Origin: Theobroma cacao
Lineage: Eukaryota > Streptophyta > Magnoliopsida > Malvales > Malvaceae
Assembly: GCF_000208745.1 (NCBI RefSeq)
Contig: NC_030855.1
Coordinates: forward strand, 23,206,030-23,270,029
Length of the DNA stretch: 64,000 nt
Direction: 5' to 3'
Shown here: one piece after another, positions 12,241-26,464 of the stretch
Layout of the letters: each line of letters begins with the position of its first letter
Numbering within the stretch: the stretch's first letter is position 1
The notes under the pieces: generated by a model
Databases searched by the model: none
Seen by the model: only the letters and a program-made list of their open reading frames with translations
What the model was told of the DNA's origin: nothing
Program-made: the position numbers and the translations under genes

Positions 12241-14058
12241 TCAAAGGGCAGAGGGTATGAGGGGAGGTGTAGAATAAGAGCCATTAATTAAAGCCAAGGC
12301 TATATAACGATAGGCTGCCTCGGTTAGATGAATTCCATCCCATTGGGAGTAAAGAGATGGATTTTGACATACTTCAGATCCAGTGTGACCGCACCTAGCT
12401 GAGTTATTGAAATTGTAAGGACCACCACCTCCACAACATGCTCTTAGAATCCCACCATAAAATCCTGTATACCCAACAACGTTCAATTCAATTACCCCAT
12501 GTCAGAACAATAAATTCAACAATCAATTAAAAAATATTTAAGGTATTAATTAGCATGTTCTATATGGCAGCAGCAAAGCATGCACTATATATGGAGTAAA
12601 AAATTTTGTTAAGGTTTAATCTGTTTCACCTTCGCCATTTAATACCATAAAATATGAATGGAAAATTTAGAATAATAATAATAATAAAATGAAACATAAT
12701 TTTTACCGTTCATGCATGAAGTTGAAATTGAAGGGAATTTACAAGAACTGACCGTGATGTAGTGGGGTATGAACGAAACGCATTGCCGCACCGTAGTAAT
12801 CAGCATAAATAATCCTGACATGGGGATACTTTTGTCTCAACATAGTCAGGGCTTGTTTGAGCTGATCATTGTGATACCTGGCGAAAGCATTGAATTCCTT
12901 CAAGCAACCATGGCGGTCATAGTCTGCCTTGTTAGGGCTTTGAAACAAGGTCAAGTAAACCGCGGAGCAACCAATGGGCAAGTTCCCTGGCACCATTAAC
13001 TCGACTGCACCTTCCTCTATCAATGCCTAAAACAAATAGCCACATGTAGGACTTAATAATAACCATGTTTACAAGTAATTAGACTTTGGAAGAACTCAAC
13101 AATAATTTTTCTAGCTTGGGGACCCCCAAAATTTGACATGATGGAAAATGCAGGATCAGACCATTTTTAGTCAGAATAAGGACAAAATAGTTAGCTGTAA
13201 TTCTTTGGCCTAACTTACACTGGTAGCATTAGTAATTACTCCAACGACCAGAGGTACTGTAGCTTGGAGCTGTTTAATGCCTCCACCAAGAAAGAAGGCG
13301 TAATTATAGTCATTTCCACCAATCTCCCCCACCAGAAAAAGTGATTTTCCGAAGAAGTCATCACAGGCTACGACAGAAAGAAAAATTTTATTCCAAGAAG
13401 GTACGGTGGAATTACTGGACTTGGATGAAAAATTGTATCACTACATATAACACTCGTAGTCCAGAGACCAAAGAGCTGGAAAAAAAATCACCTTGTTTAT
13501 TGGAGCAAAGGGTGGACTTCAGCTTCCTGAACCAACCAAGCTGAACATTCAAGGAATTATTTGTCCATAAGATTGATCCGATGTTTCGTTCGTAGAAAAA
13601 CTCTGCATCAAGTGCAGTGGCCCCAGCAAATGCAAAGTTTACTCCATGTTCAGAACTCTGGCCTTCTGTTACTGCTAGGTAAGGTGGCAAATAGGGCAAA
13701 CTAAATGCCTCAGCTGGATTTAAACATTATAGAAAAGCGTAGTTAGGAGTATGAAATCCGAGTTTTGAATCAAGTTGATCTACTAGAAAGAATATCAGGG
13801 AGAGACCAGAAGAGTACCAATAAAATCAATGATAAGACGTCCGTCAGAGCATCGGCCTGTTGCGTGTTGAAAGAAGGTCTCACCGTAAGGTAGCCGTCCA
13901 ATGACTGGAAATGCAAGGGCACCGGAGAGAAGGAAATTCCCAGTGTCACTAAGGGAGTCACCAAAGTTAAATATCGACTCATATTTTTGGAGGCTTGATG
14001 ATAAAACTAAGCCAAAGATTTGGAACAAGATTATGAGCAAAAAGATTTTCTTGTTCAT
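12241..14058 (-). CDS. GDSL esterase/lipase, 5 exons, intact
   Basis: Exons on the minus strand: 14058-13818, 13713-13492, 13367-13219, 13026-12753 and 12464-12241, giving 369 residues, typical for plant GDSL lipases. These are secreted SGNH-fold hydrolases of esters. An N-terminal hydrophobic signal peptide (~1-20) is followed by block I NFGDSLSDTGN with the predicted nucleophile Ser35. Block III GEIGGND lies at ~168-174, and block V DGIHLTEAAY holds predicted Asp338 and His341. Intron phases are 1, 1, 0 and 1, and all splice sites are GT-AG; the intron 3 donor is GTGTAAGT, read as AGT/GTAAGT. The closest named group is the Arabidopsis At1g28570-At1g28670 sinapine-esterase-like cluster, judged by motif recall. 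A head-to-head paralogue at 19378-21169 is broken. Substrate cannot be predicted. Confidence 0.92.
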
Positions 14059-15827
14059 GGTAAAGGTAAACGACCAAAGCGGGAAAAGATTTGAGACAGG
14101 GAAGTGGCAACTTGCAAATGTAAGAACTTTGCTCTGTTATAAGAAAGTTATACCCCAAGAAAACCCATGTATCTTCCTTGTTTCTGGCAGTTGAGCCTCA
14201 AATAAGTGCATCCCATTTAAGTGGTTTGGTACTACCAATATAACTCGTGAATCTATTCAACAATGTGGCGCAAAGGGCCCATTAATACTTGAAGCGGAAA
14301 AATTGAATTGTCCACCGCAAAATGTGTTTGAAATCAGACAGATCAAATAAGACTTCATAAATACAAACAACCTCGGCTCCATAAATTCAGATCGTAACTG
14401 TTGTTCCTTTTTTATTAACGATCCAATTTTTCCAGGTTGGATAAATTAATGCGTTCCCTTTTTTGAACTGTAGGTTTTCTCTGGCGGGAAGCTGCAACAA
14501 GTTTCAATTGATTGGTAGCTGTAATCATCCCGGCTAAAGAAATGTATGGCTGGTTTTTTTTTTTTTTGAAAGGCGTGTATGGCTGTTTTGATTATATCAG
14601 TTTGGTTCCAGGGAATGAAACTAAGCCTACATGCAAGTTTAGCCAACTGGTCTTGTTTTGGTTTCTTGCATTAGCTCTCAGTCCACATGAATTTTTAATG
14701 GATGCATAATCCAACTGTAGTACTTGTTAAGATGCAAATTATTAAATTTTCTGGCAGATGAGCTGTTAATTGGTTGAAAAAACTGGGAAGGGGAAAAAGA
14801 CATGAAAAGTAGCCGCAAACATTTGGACCGCCCTTTGTTATGCCACCGAGTTTGATAAAGCTTCTCTAACCAGCTAAATACTGATGGATCATGGAACAGT
14901 GAAAAGCAATTCTTGGAAAAGCCTTTCTATCTGAAGGTCGAATCCATTTATCCACCTATTCCATTTACCCTTAAGGTCATACTTTTGAATGGATGACCCA
15001 CTTCAAGTAGGAATAATGGGTTGGGTTGGGTTGGGTATGGATCAAACAAGAAAATTGAACTTAAAAAAGGTCTAGTAGTCACGAACAGGTCCTAATTGCA
15101 TTCAAGAATACATACTTGCTCTGTAGAACTGTGGGAAAGCACGGATTCTGATCACCTAATAAGTGGCCAAGTTCCAGCTCTCTCAAATTACAGGTTTTAC
15201 TCAGCTGCCCTTAAATTTTAACTATTAACACGATTATTGGAGTTAAACTTTTATATGGGCGTACTATTATATAGAGACAAGGAAAAAAACGAACACATAA
15301 ATACTGAACCAAAATATTATATAAGAACCAAAATTTGTTAAAAATTATGTAACATGTATGACTTGAAATAGTCAATCAAGATCTAAAACAAATAACAGTA
15401 CTCATTTTAGTAATTGGAGACAGATTATATATAAATTTTCAGATAAGATCCTACTGTATATCCTATTAAATAACTAATAATTGGTATTAATGTAAGAATT
15501 ACAAACTTTAATAGCTTCGCTATGTCACAACTTAAAAACCAATAGATAATTTGTAACTATGTTTATTGCTATTTCTAACAATCACTCAACTGGTTAGGTT
15601 GTTAGGTGATAAATATGAATATATTAAATAAGGGATTAATATGTTTATAGTAATAACAACAATTAATATGGATAAACTAATTTCAGCAATCACTCTATCA
15701 ATTGGTAAAATTGTCATGAAAATTAGCAAGAAACATACTTATAACTTATATATAATGACTTATGACCATTGAAAGCAGGCATGGAACTTTGGAACAATAA
15801 TAATAAAATAATAAAAGTTATTTTTCT

Positions 15828-16000
15828 TTTAGTGCATGTTTAGTTGGGAGAATGGAATAGTTATTCTGTTTCTATTCTTAATCTTTTTTAAGATTGTGTT
15901 TTATTTACGAAATAATTATTTCAAGAGAGATCAAAATAGTTATTATCAACTATTTCTTAGTAATGAGCCGTATTAGTTAAATGAATTGAATTGGATAATG
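15828..16000. mobile_element. Possible MITE fragment
   Basis: The stretch opens with TTAGTGCATGTTTAGTTGGG and a GAATGGAATAGTTATTC palindrome, resembling the ends of common plant MITEs whose termini read like GTGTTTGGTTGG...GAATGG. A second segment (ATAGTTATTATCAACTAT) can also fold back. No matching opposite terminus or target duplication could be fixed, so the call is tentative. Confidence 0.3.
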
Positions 16001-16957
16001 GATACGATATTTGAACACTAAATCGGAGATAAATGAGCAAACGGGTTGCTAAATATTCAACCCAATTACACCATTCTCGTACTTCTTATATTGTTTAAAT
16101 TATCAAGTAATTATATATCCAGGGGTTAGGTTAACGTTTTAGCCCCATGTTGTAAAGTAAAATCTCAAAACTTAAGCATGATACAAAGGTTTATCGGGTA
16201 TAAATTTCAATTGTGCGGCTGTGGGCTGAAAAAATTGATGTGGCTTCTTTTTTACCTGATGTTGGGGGCGAAGCTAAGGGTAAAAGGCCCTAGCCTTATG
16301 GAGCAAAATTTCAATTTTTTGTACGAGAAAGGGTTTATTTGTGTAGATTTCCCAACTTCATAAATTAAGTAAAATCTGAACTGTGCCATGTGGCCTTCTT
16401 TATATGTGAAAGCTGTTCTTGTTAAAACCAAAACCCTAGCATATATACCTTTAAGGTTAATCAGTCTTTTCCGTTATTTCTCTATTTAATTAATCTTCTT
16501 GGGATGAGCTTCTTTATTTTTGATTGTTTGTCATGCGCATTATGCAACTAATTTTTGATTCCCTAATAGGTAACAATGAACAAAATGAAGGAAAACAACA
16601 AAGTACTCTACGTTAATCAAACAAGTAGTCTGACAACTTAGTAATCTTGTTCATAACTTCTATCTTGAATAATTACCTCAGGAAAAATTGTGCAGGGAAT
16701 ATATTAATTATCATATCTTTTGCTAGAAAATGGGTATGGTTTTGTATAGTTTAATAACAGTGACAGAGTCATGATTTCGTGTTTGGAGTGACGAGGATAA
16801 TATCTATAAAATAATGACATTTTTTAAAACAGGTATACTAAAAATTTAATGTTTGACAAAAGTATAAAGTAACTTAGATGAAAGTTCATGTGAAAATTAC
16901 ATATATAACTCCAACTACACTTTAAGTATATAAAATAAAGATATTTCTGAACAACTA

Positions 16958-17240
16958 TTACATTCTAAGATTGAGTATTTTTAACTGAGATCGACAATCT
17001 TTTATAAAGTTGAAGGCATCTATAATTGAATTAATGTCAAAGCCTTGAATTATTTCTTTTTTAATGAGAATGATTAATGAATTTATAAGAAAATCATCTG
17101 ACATTCTATTATGAATCTCATTCTTAACGGTTTTCATAGCAGAAAATATTCGCTTTGATGTTGCATCGGAAACTAAAAGAATCAAGATAAGTTGGATCAA
17201 TTTGTCAATACGAAATTAAACTTTTGATATTTCTGCCTTT
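16958..17240 (-). mobile_element. hAT transposase C-terminal remnant
   Basis: Minus-strand translation of 17200-16958, extending upstream to about 17240, reads like the hAT-family dimerisation domain of plant zinc-finger MYM-type (TTF-domain) transposases. It has an IDKLIQLILILLVSDATSKR segment, then FSAMKTVKNEIHNRM and a helical tail ending in a DAFNFIKDC-like segment. The expected order (LP-V-A-ASVERAFSAMK--K--LRNRM) is recognisable. The N-terminal BED/TTF and catalytic regions are absent nearby, so this is a truncated, dead copy. Confidence 0.7.
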
Positions 17241-17899
17241 TTCAACATTGGACCTAACTTAGAAAATGTAAATACATTCTTTAAAACCTAATTATGAAGA
17301 ATATCAAATTGAATAAATCCAATTGATTAGATTCAATCGATAACCTAGATGTATTTTAGTATACTCAGTAAAATTATCAGGATAATATTTATTTGTAAAG
17401 TTGCAAACACTTTCAATATCAAACGATTCAAAATAATGCTAAGGATCCAAAGGTGTAAGAAAAAAAATAGCATTTTTGTTTATATTTGGTAAAAAGAAAA
17501 GAAAACAAGAATTGTTGATTGTTAGATTTCGAAGAAGTGAGGTTTAAGAATAATTTTATTTCAATAGGTTTCATTTTAGTTCTCAATTTATTAAAATTAG
17601 TTGTTAATTAATTATTATGGGATATCTCACTTAATAAAACATTATTGCGTGACAGTAAAGTGTGTTCAAATGTAAGGGGACTATGACAAGGGGCTTTGAT
17701 TGAAAAAGGGGATAGGTTACGAAACTAGCAATGTTGAAAAGATGGGGAACACGGAAAAGTAAAAAAAGGCTTTAGATTTGACAACTGTAGCCTTGTTAAG
17801 AGAAGAGATGGAGATAAGAGGAAGTAATTAAAAAAGATAGGATTGTTGATATGATGACAGGCTCGGGGTAGGTGAAAGAAAAAAATCTAGAAAGAAACG

Positions 17900-19135
17900 T
17901 ATGTATTTTCAGAAGAAGAAAAGAGAAGACAAGTTAGGGAGATATGGCCTATCGAAAGAAGTGGTGAAAAGATTAACAAGCTTAAGCCCAAAATAGAAGT
18001 TACTAAGGCTCAAACTCCAGAAGTGGGAACGTGCATGAAGGATATTAGCTCAATAAGGGTCATGGTGGTTTGGAGCAAATTAATAGTGCGGCAATTTTAG
18101 GAAAGGAAAATAAAAGGCAACAGAGTCCAAGTTAGAGGGTCTTAAGGCCAACAATAAAAAAAAGCAATGGGAACTTAGGGGAAAAAATTTAAAAAGTGGT
18201 GAGGAACGAATTGAATGGGAACAAGAGGAAAGGAATAGGAAGAAAGTACAAAATAAAAAATGAGTGCAGATAACAGACAACAATGATGGCGAAGTGAAGC
18301 CAAGAGTTGGCTAACACCAAAGCTTCTAAAGAGCAAAAGAGAGAAAGTCAAATGGTTAAGATTTTGCTAAAATCGAGTAGAAGACAAAGTGGCAAACAAA
18401 GGGAGAAAAATAGAAAGAAGAGGAGTAAAAATATGGGGAAAGGAAAATCAGGTACTCCAAAGTTAGATTCGAAGAATAGAATAGGAAGAGAAGGAAGTTC
18501 AAGGATCAAATTAAGGAAGGTTTAGAGATGAAAAAAGCAGATAAAAGAAATCGTATCTGACCCAAATATAAGGAAACGAAACTCAACTATCAGAATGGAA
18601 GCCGAAGAGATTTAGAAACTAAGCAAAAAGCTACGCTTGAATTTAAAAAGGAGAAAGAAGAGGTCATTCAAAGGATTATTGAACAATGATCGTGAGTCAA
18701 GACACGTAGTTGTGGATGTACAATCATGTTTGCATTTATGTACAATGAAAGAGATTTAACGTTGGGTACTAGAGTAGTATAGGGTGAGTAAGTTGGATAG
18801 TAATTAGTACAGAGAAAAGAATTGTATTTTTGGGTTTTTTTTTTTTGCTCTCTTTTTGTTGGTTGATGAGGTTTTTTGTTGCTGGCTTTTTTGTGCACTA
18901 GGGGATGCTAGATTATTATTTTCTACACCCAACTTTACCTTTGGGCATTGTTGCAATCTCTGTTATGGCACAACTATTGTTGATTTTGGGCGAATAGCTG
19001 TGTGTTACGTTGTTTGCCTTTTCATGCTCACGCCAGTTTCAATGTCATAAGAAGTCTTCAGTTAAACAAGCTAGAGACTTTTAATAGCATGATGGCCCTC
19101 GAAGCGAATAAAATTTTACTTTTCAAAAAAATAAA
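17900..19135 (+). mobile_element. Candidate LINE remnant with 3' A-rich tail
   Basis: A purine-rich, Lys/Arg-coding tract (17900-18680, including a 72-codon basic open frame at 18307-18525) resembles the basic tail of a plant LINE ORF1. It is followed by a T-rich 3' region ending in GAATAAAATTTTACTTTTC and an A-rich tail near 19135. The same ending style occurs at two other places in this window (43179-43640 and 47217-47570, both minus). No reverse transcriptase is left, so an internally deleted or 5'-degenerate copy is inferred. It ends about 240 bases upstream of the broken GDSL gene. Confidence 0.4.
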
Positions 19136-19377
19136 AATATGTTAAAAAATTTTAAATTTTTTACGTGGATGAACCGCCTCCACTAGCCCCCTCCCCTTCT
19201 CCTCTTGTTAATAAGTAGCTTTTCGTACCCTAAAATCCAGATGCTGGACCCCCTGTTACCATAATTTAACATGGACCGTTTTTCTTTATAAATTGTACTA
19301 TTATCTTGTGAAAACCAAAGATAAATTAACCAAGTTCACCTTCAAAAGTTGTCCATATCCCTAATCTAATCTTGGTG

Positions 19378-21169
19378 ATGGCTTCATCTCCTTCTCTCTG
19401 TTTATCCAAGCAACAATTGCTTAGCATTCTTCTTATCATTACTATTTTAATTCTCAAGTGTGAGTGGAAGGGGATGCTACAAATCAATTATCAGCTTCGG
19501 AGATTCCTTAGCTGATACTGGAAACTTGGTCATACTTTCACAAGCCAATAAACCTCCTGCTGCCTTTCCACCATATGGAGAGACATTCTTTAAGCAACCG
19601 ACAGGGCGATTTTCTGATGGTCGTTTAGTCATTGATTTCTTCGGTCACATGTCTGATTTGAACATGAATAGATACTTTAATTTTGGGACACAAAATTTTA
19701 TATTTTAATTGATAATGATCTTTTGAGTTTTGCTTTTGCATAGTTTTGTAGCTCAGAATTTCGGACTTCCATTGGTACCACCATAAATTTGGAGCGGGTA
19801 ATGGAAGAAACCTAAAGTTTTTGAAGGGCGTAAATTTTGCTGTGGCGGGTGCCACGGCGCTTGATAATGCATTTCTGGCACAGAAGGGAATCATAAATCC
19901 AGCCACAAACGTTTCTTTGGGAGTTCAAGTGGGTTTATTCAAAAAATTATTGCCATCTCTTTGCTTGTCTTATTCAGGAGGCAAGTATTTCCTGTATTGT
20001 TGTTGTTTTAGACGTAGCCATTCCTCACAGATTGACTTCAGTCTTCAATATATATACTTTTCCTATGAAAAAAAACCAAAAATATCATCTCCAACTATGG
20101 CCAAGTACTTACTGTCAGAATTACCGTATCGTTTGACAAAGGATTATCACTGGCGAACTATTGATATCAGTTACATATTTTACATGCGATGATGATTCAC
20201 AGAATGCAATGAACTCCTCCAAAACTCCTTGATTCTCATGGGAGAGATTGGTGGAAATGATTTCAACTTTGCATTTTTCCAAGGGATTACGACTGAAGTG
20301 ATTCAAGGATTGGTCCCTGATGTTATCAATGCCATTTCTTCAGCAATTCAGGTAAGAACCTTGGACTTGGAGTAAAGTAGCCAGCGTAAACTCTTGTGCT
20401 AATGTTTAATTAGTCAGCATACAATGAACAAGGGTGGCGTCCACCAAGCATTGCAGGCAAATTTCCAAAAAATATCAACTGTATTAATTTTGATCTACTG
20501 CATTTTGGGAATAATTATTAAAGGGTGTTTCCTTTTAATACAATGTTGTAGGAGTTAATGAAGCTGGGGGCAGTGACAATTCTGGTTCCAGGAAATCTAC
20601 CAATCGGATGTCTGCCAATCTATCTAACGCGTTTCCAGACTTCTAATAAGCAAGAGTATGGCCGCTCTACCGGCTGTCGGACCTGGCTAAACGACTTCTC
20701 CCAGTACTATAACGGAATGCTTAAAAACGAGCTAAACAAAATCCGAAAGCTTCATCCTCGTGCCAACATTGTTTATGCAGATTATTGTCAGGCTGCAATA
20801 CCCTTCTATCGTTCTCCAAGGCAGTTTGGTACTTTCCTTGTCTTAATTAACCCTACATTATTTCACTATGAACCTGATAAAATAAAGCATATGTAGTTTA
20901 CTATCAGCTTAATCTTGTTTCTCTCCAGGATTTAATAGCACTCTTACTGCATGCTGTGGAGGGGGAGGTCCATACAATTTTGACTTGTCGTTAGGTTGCG
21001 GTAGTCCAGGCACGACATCCTGTGGTGATCCTTCCTCGTATGTTAGCTGGGACGGTATCCATCTCACAGAAGCAACCTATGGATTGATTCCAAGGCGCTT
21101 TTGGATGGTTCGAGTACCATTCCTCGGCTCAAGATCCTATGTGCCTCATCATCTGCTGCAAGTGATTAA
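19378..21169 (+). pseudogene. GDSL esterase/lipase pseudogene with three frame lesions
   Basis: Five exon-like blocks match the intact GDSL gene at 12241-14058 with the same intron phases: 19378-19643, 19752-19980, 20203-20351, 20552-20828 and 20929-21169. Block [13 protein letters not shown], block [13 protein letters not shown] and block V DGIHLTEATY are all preserved. The frame breaks three times. (1) Near 19452-19460 a +1/-2 shift separates the ATG and signal peptide (MASSPSLCLSKQQLL...) from the GDSL frame, which has no ATG of its own after a stop at 19448-19450. (2) At 19784 the codon after PP is missing two bases, creating TAA. (3) Near 21087-21091 one base is missing after the block V helix; the ancestral stop would be TAA at 21167-21169. 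Intron 2 would use a GC donor at 19981. Clustered indels could also be assembly errors, but three in one gene while its neighbours are clean favours a pseudogene. Confidence 0.85.
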
Positions 21170-22186
21170 CGTAAGATCCAAGCATAGCCTTAGCCAATAA
21201 AAGATGCTTCTCCTTCTTGCATTTCGATTGTAATCTTTGGTACATTGTCCTAGGCATTGTACTATACATTCTCTTATGAAATAAATATACATACGTTGCA
21301 TTTCACACTCATTTTGAAATGCCCAATTATAAAGATTGAGTAAAGAATGGTTGAATCGGTTGTACATTTCAAAGGAATAATTACACATATTTATATAAGG
21401 TGATATCGTCAAGAAAAGGAAAGGTCAATGTACAGCAATGAATGGTGATGAAAAAATTCAAGAAGACTAATTGACTGTTGACTACAGCTAGCTTGATTTG
21501 CTTGATTTCTGTCTATTACCAATATTGCTTTGTTTTCCATTTTTTCACTACAATACAAAATAAGCTCTTATATGATTTTTTTTTATTTATTCATGTTACA
21601 CGACAATGATTTATCCTAACTAGTAAAATTTTGATCCAAATAAAAATTCAATTGATTATAAATAGTAATTATCTAAAAACTCAATTGATTGCCATAAAAA
21701 GATTAAAAAAAAAAAAACAATATAAAACATCTTTTGTATTTTAACCAAACCAAAAAAAAAAAAAAAGAAGCATAGCTTATAGCTTAAAGCTCATTTGCTT
21801 CACATTTTTAGGACTTTTCTTATTTCTCTTTTTTGGGTATCTCTCATTTTCTTCTCCATAGTGGCTGCACTTCCCCCGTTTCAAGGTCATTTGTCCAAAT
21901 GCCTACCCTTTATTTTGCAGGATTTGACTATCTGGCTATTCATGCTTTGTTTTCTTCATTTTTCAACTTATATTATCTTCTTGTATACTCTCCATCCCTT
22001 CAGCATTGCCTTATTTAATCATCAGAAGGCACTATCAGCAGATTAGTAGAGTTTAGTTTTGGATTACATTATAATCACTTTACAAACCCCACAGCAAAAT
22101 ACAATTATCTGTTGGATGAAAGCAAAACTATAAACAGCAACACAAAACCAGGAATCTTGAATGTGAGAATCTTCTAATTAATCTAC
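21170..22186. other. Intergenic tract between convergent genes
   Basis: 3' flanks of the GDSL pseudogene and of malate dehydrogenase. AT-rich with poly(A) runs near 21706-21765. No gene recognised. Confidence 0.6.
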
Positions 22187-25081
<2,895 letters not shown>

Positions 25082-26464
25082 TTTGAGTTAGAAGAGAGGA
25101 AGAGTTGGTGGTTGAGTTTTGCGAAGAAAATGGAATAGTAGAACAGAAGAAATGCAGAGGCTTTAAAAGGAGTGGAGTGGATCACTGGGAAAAGTGAAAT
25201 AAAGAAAAACAAAAAAGTTGTGGCTTTCGAGGAGTTGGAAGCTGCTAATGAAGTTTTGACATGTGGACAAGTTTGTTCTTATTTTATGGTAGTATTATGT
25301 TTACTGAATATTGGAAAATAGTCAGACTGACTCCAATACTTTCTGCGGTAAAACTTCTTTACATTCAATTGTCTCCTCAGGGAACCGCGAAGGCCGGAGC
25401 GGGGGGCGGTGGAGGTGGAGGTGGCGCGTCCCGCTGCTGGACAGGGCGGCACCCAATTCTTAAAGATCCTATGTGCAACAAAATGCATTGATAGAAAGTG
25501 ACTGAAACTATGGGATAACCATCGTGGAGTCCAAACGGAAACAGACAATCACTACAAGAAGGAGATTACAGTTCGCCAACTACAAGAATGGACCATATAC
25601 AATGTTGTCTTCGTCTTAAATTTTACTTGGTTGCTCTCTTCTATGCCTCCCTTGCATGTTGTGTTTGTACCCTTCTTAGGCAAATGCAAGAGATTCAGGT
25701 TTTGAAAGACACGACAAAGATTTGACTTGACAGTTCAAATTGTACTGTTAAAATTGGAGAACACTATGTAGAGACATGTTTCGAGGAAATCCCTTGAAAA
25801 GCGATCTTCTAGCAGCTTTTCTTTTTCAGTTTTTGATCTAGTCTTGCCAAGCCGGTTTCCATGCTTCAGATCGAGACTAACAATAACATATGAGTCATAT
25901 GGTTAATAAAATCCATTTTTCCAAAAAAAAAAAATCCCTAGTGCTCTTGAGGATCATTCTGAAAGCCATTCCGAAAGGATGGCTAGGATTGAAAACAGAA
26001 AACTTGCTTCTGATCTTTCCACTTAATAATATTAAGTTTTCTCACGGGTTCTTCCATTGTTACAGAGATTAATATTTGGTTAATTTCATGAGACCTCCAA
26101 TCATTAGACATAGTTAGGGATTTTGAGCTTTACAATTTAACCCCTTCAGATGACAGCTTTATCCTTAATTCTAGTGATGACTTATTTAGGCTGATTCTGA
26201 CAGACAACACCTTGTTCACAATCTACTCATTCATTAGCTCTTTTTGTTCATACAGATTTATTCACCGTGATCATGTACAAGAAATAAAATGGCTCAACAT
26301 GTCAACATAGAGTAACTAGAATAAAATTGCTGCACTTTACAAAGTATAATGCAGTAACAAGATTGACAGAAATCTCATCCATGCCAAGCAATTCTGTCCT
26401 ATCTTATTTCAAGCTTACAGTGCCTCAAATTTGCCTTCCCCTAAACATTCAGAAATCAACAGCA
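25082..26464. other. Intergenic tract between malate dehydrogenase and pyruvate decarboxylase
   Basis: Promoter of malate dehydrogenase on the left and 3' flank of pyruvate decarboxylase on the right. It contains a short, very GC-rich block at 25383-25450 (GGxGG repeats coding a run of Gly on the plus strand) that differs sharply from the AT-rich surroundings. No gene recognised. Confidence 0.5.

Larger units (their letters stand above)
14059..17899. other. Intergenic tract between the GDSL paralogues, with transposon relics
   Basis: Contains the 5' flank of the intact GDSL gene, then strongly AT-rich DNA from about 15200. Recognisable pieces are a possible MITE fragment near 15828-16000 and a hAT transposase remnant at 16958-17240, listed separately. 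No intact gene seen. Confidence 0.5.

Noticed and set aside
25261..25548. Poly-Gly open frame and its antisense near 25400
   Set aside because: Arises from a GC-rich simple repeat; no domain on either strand.
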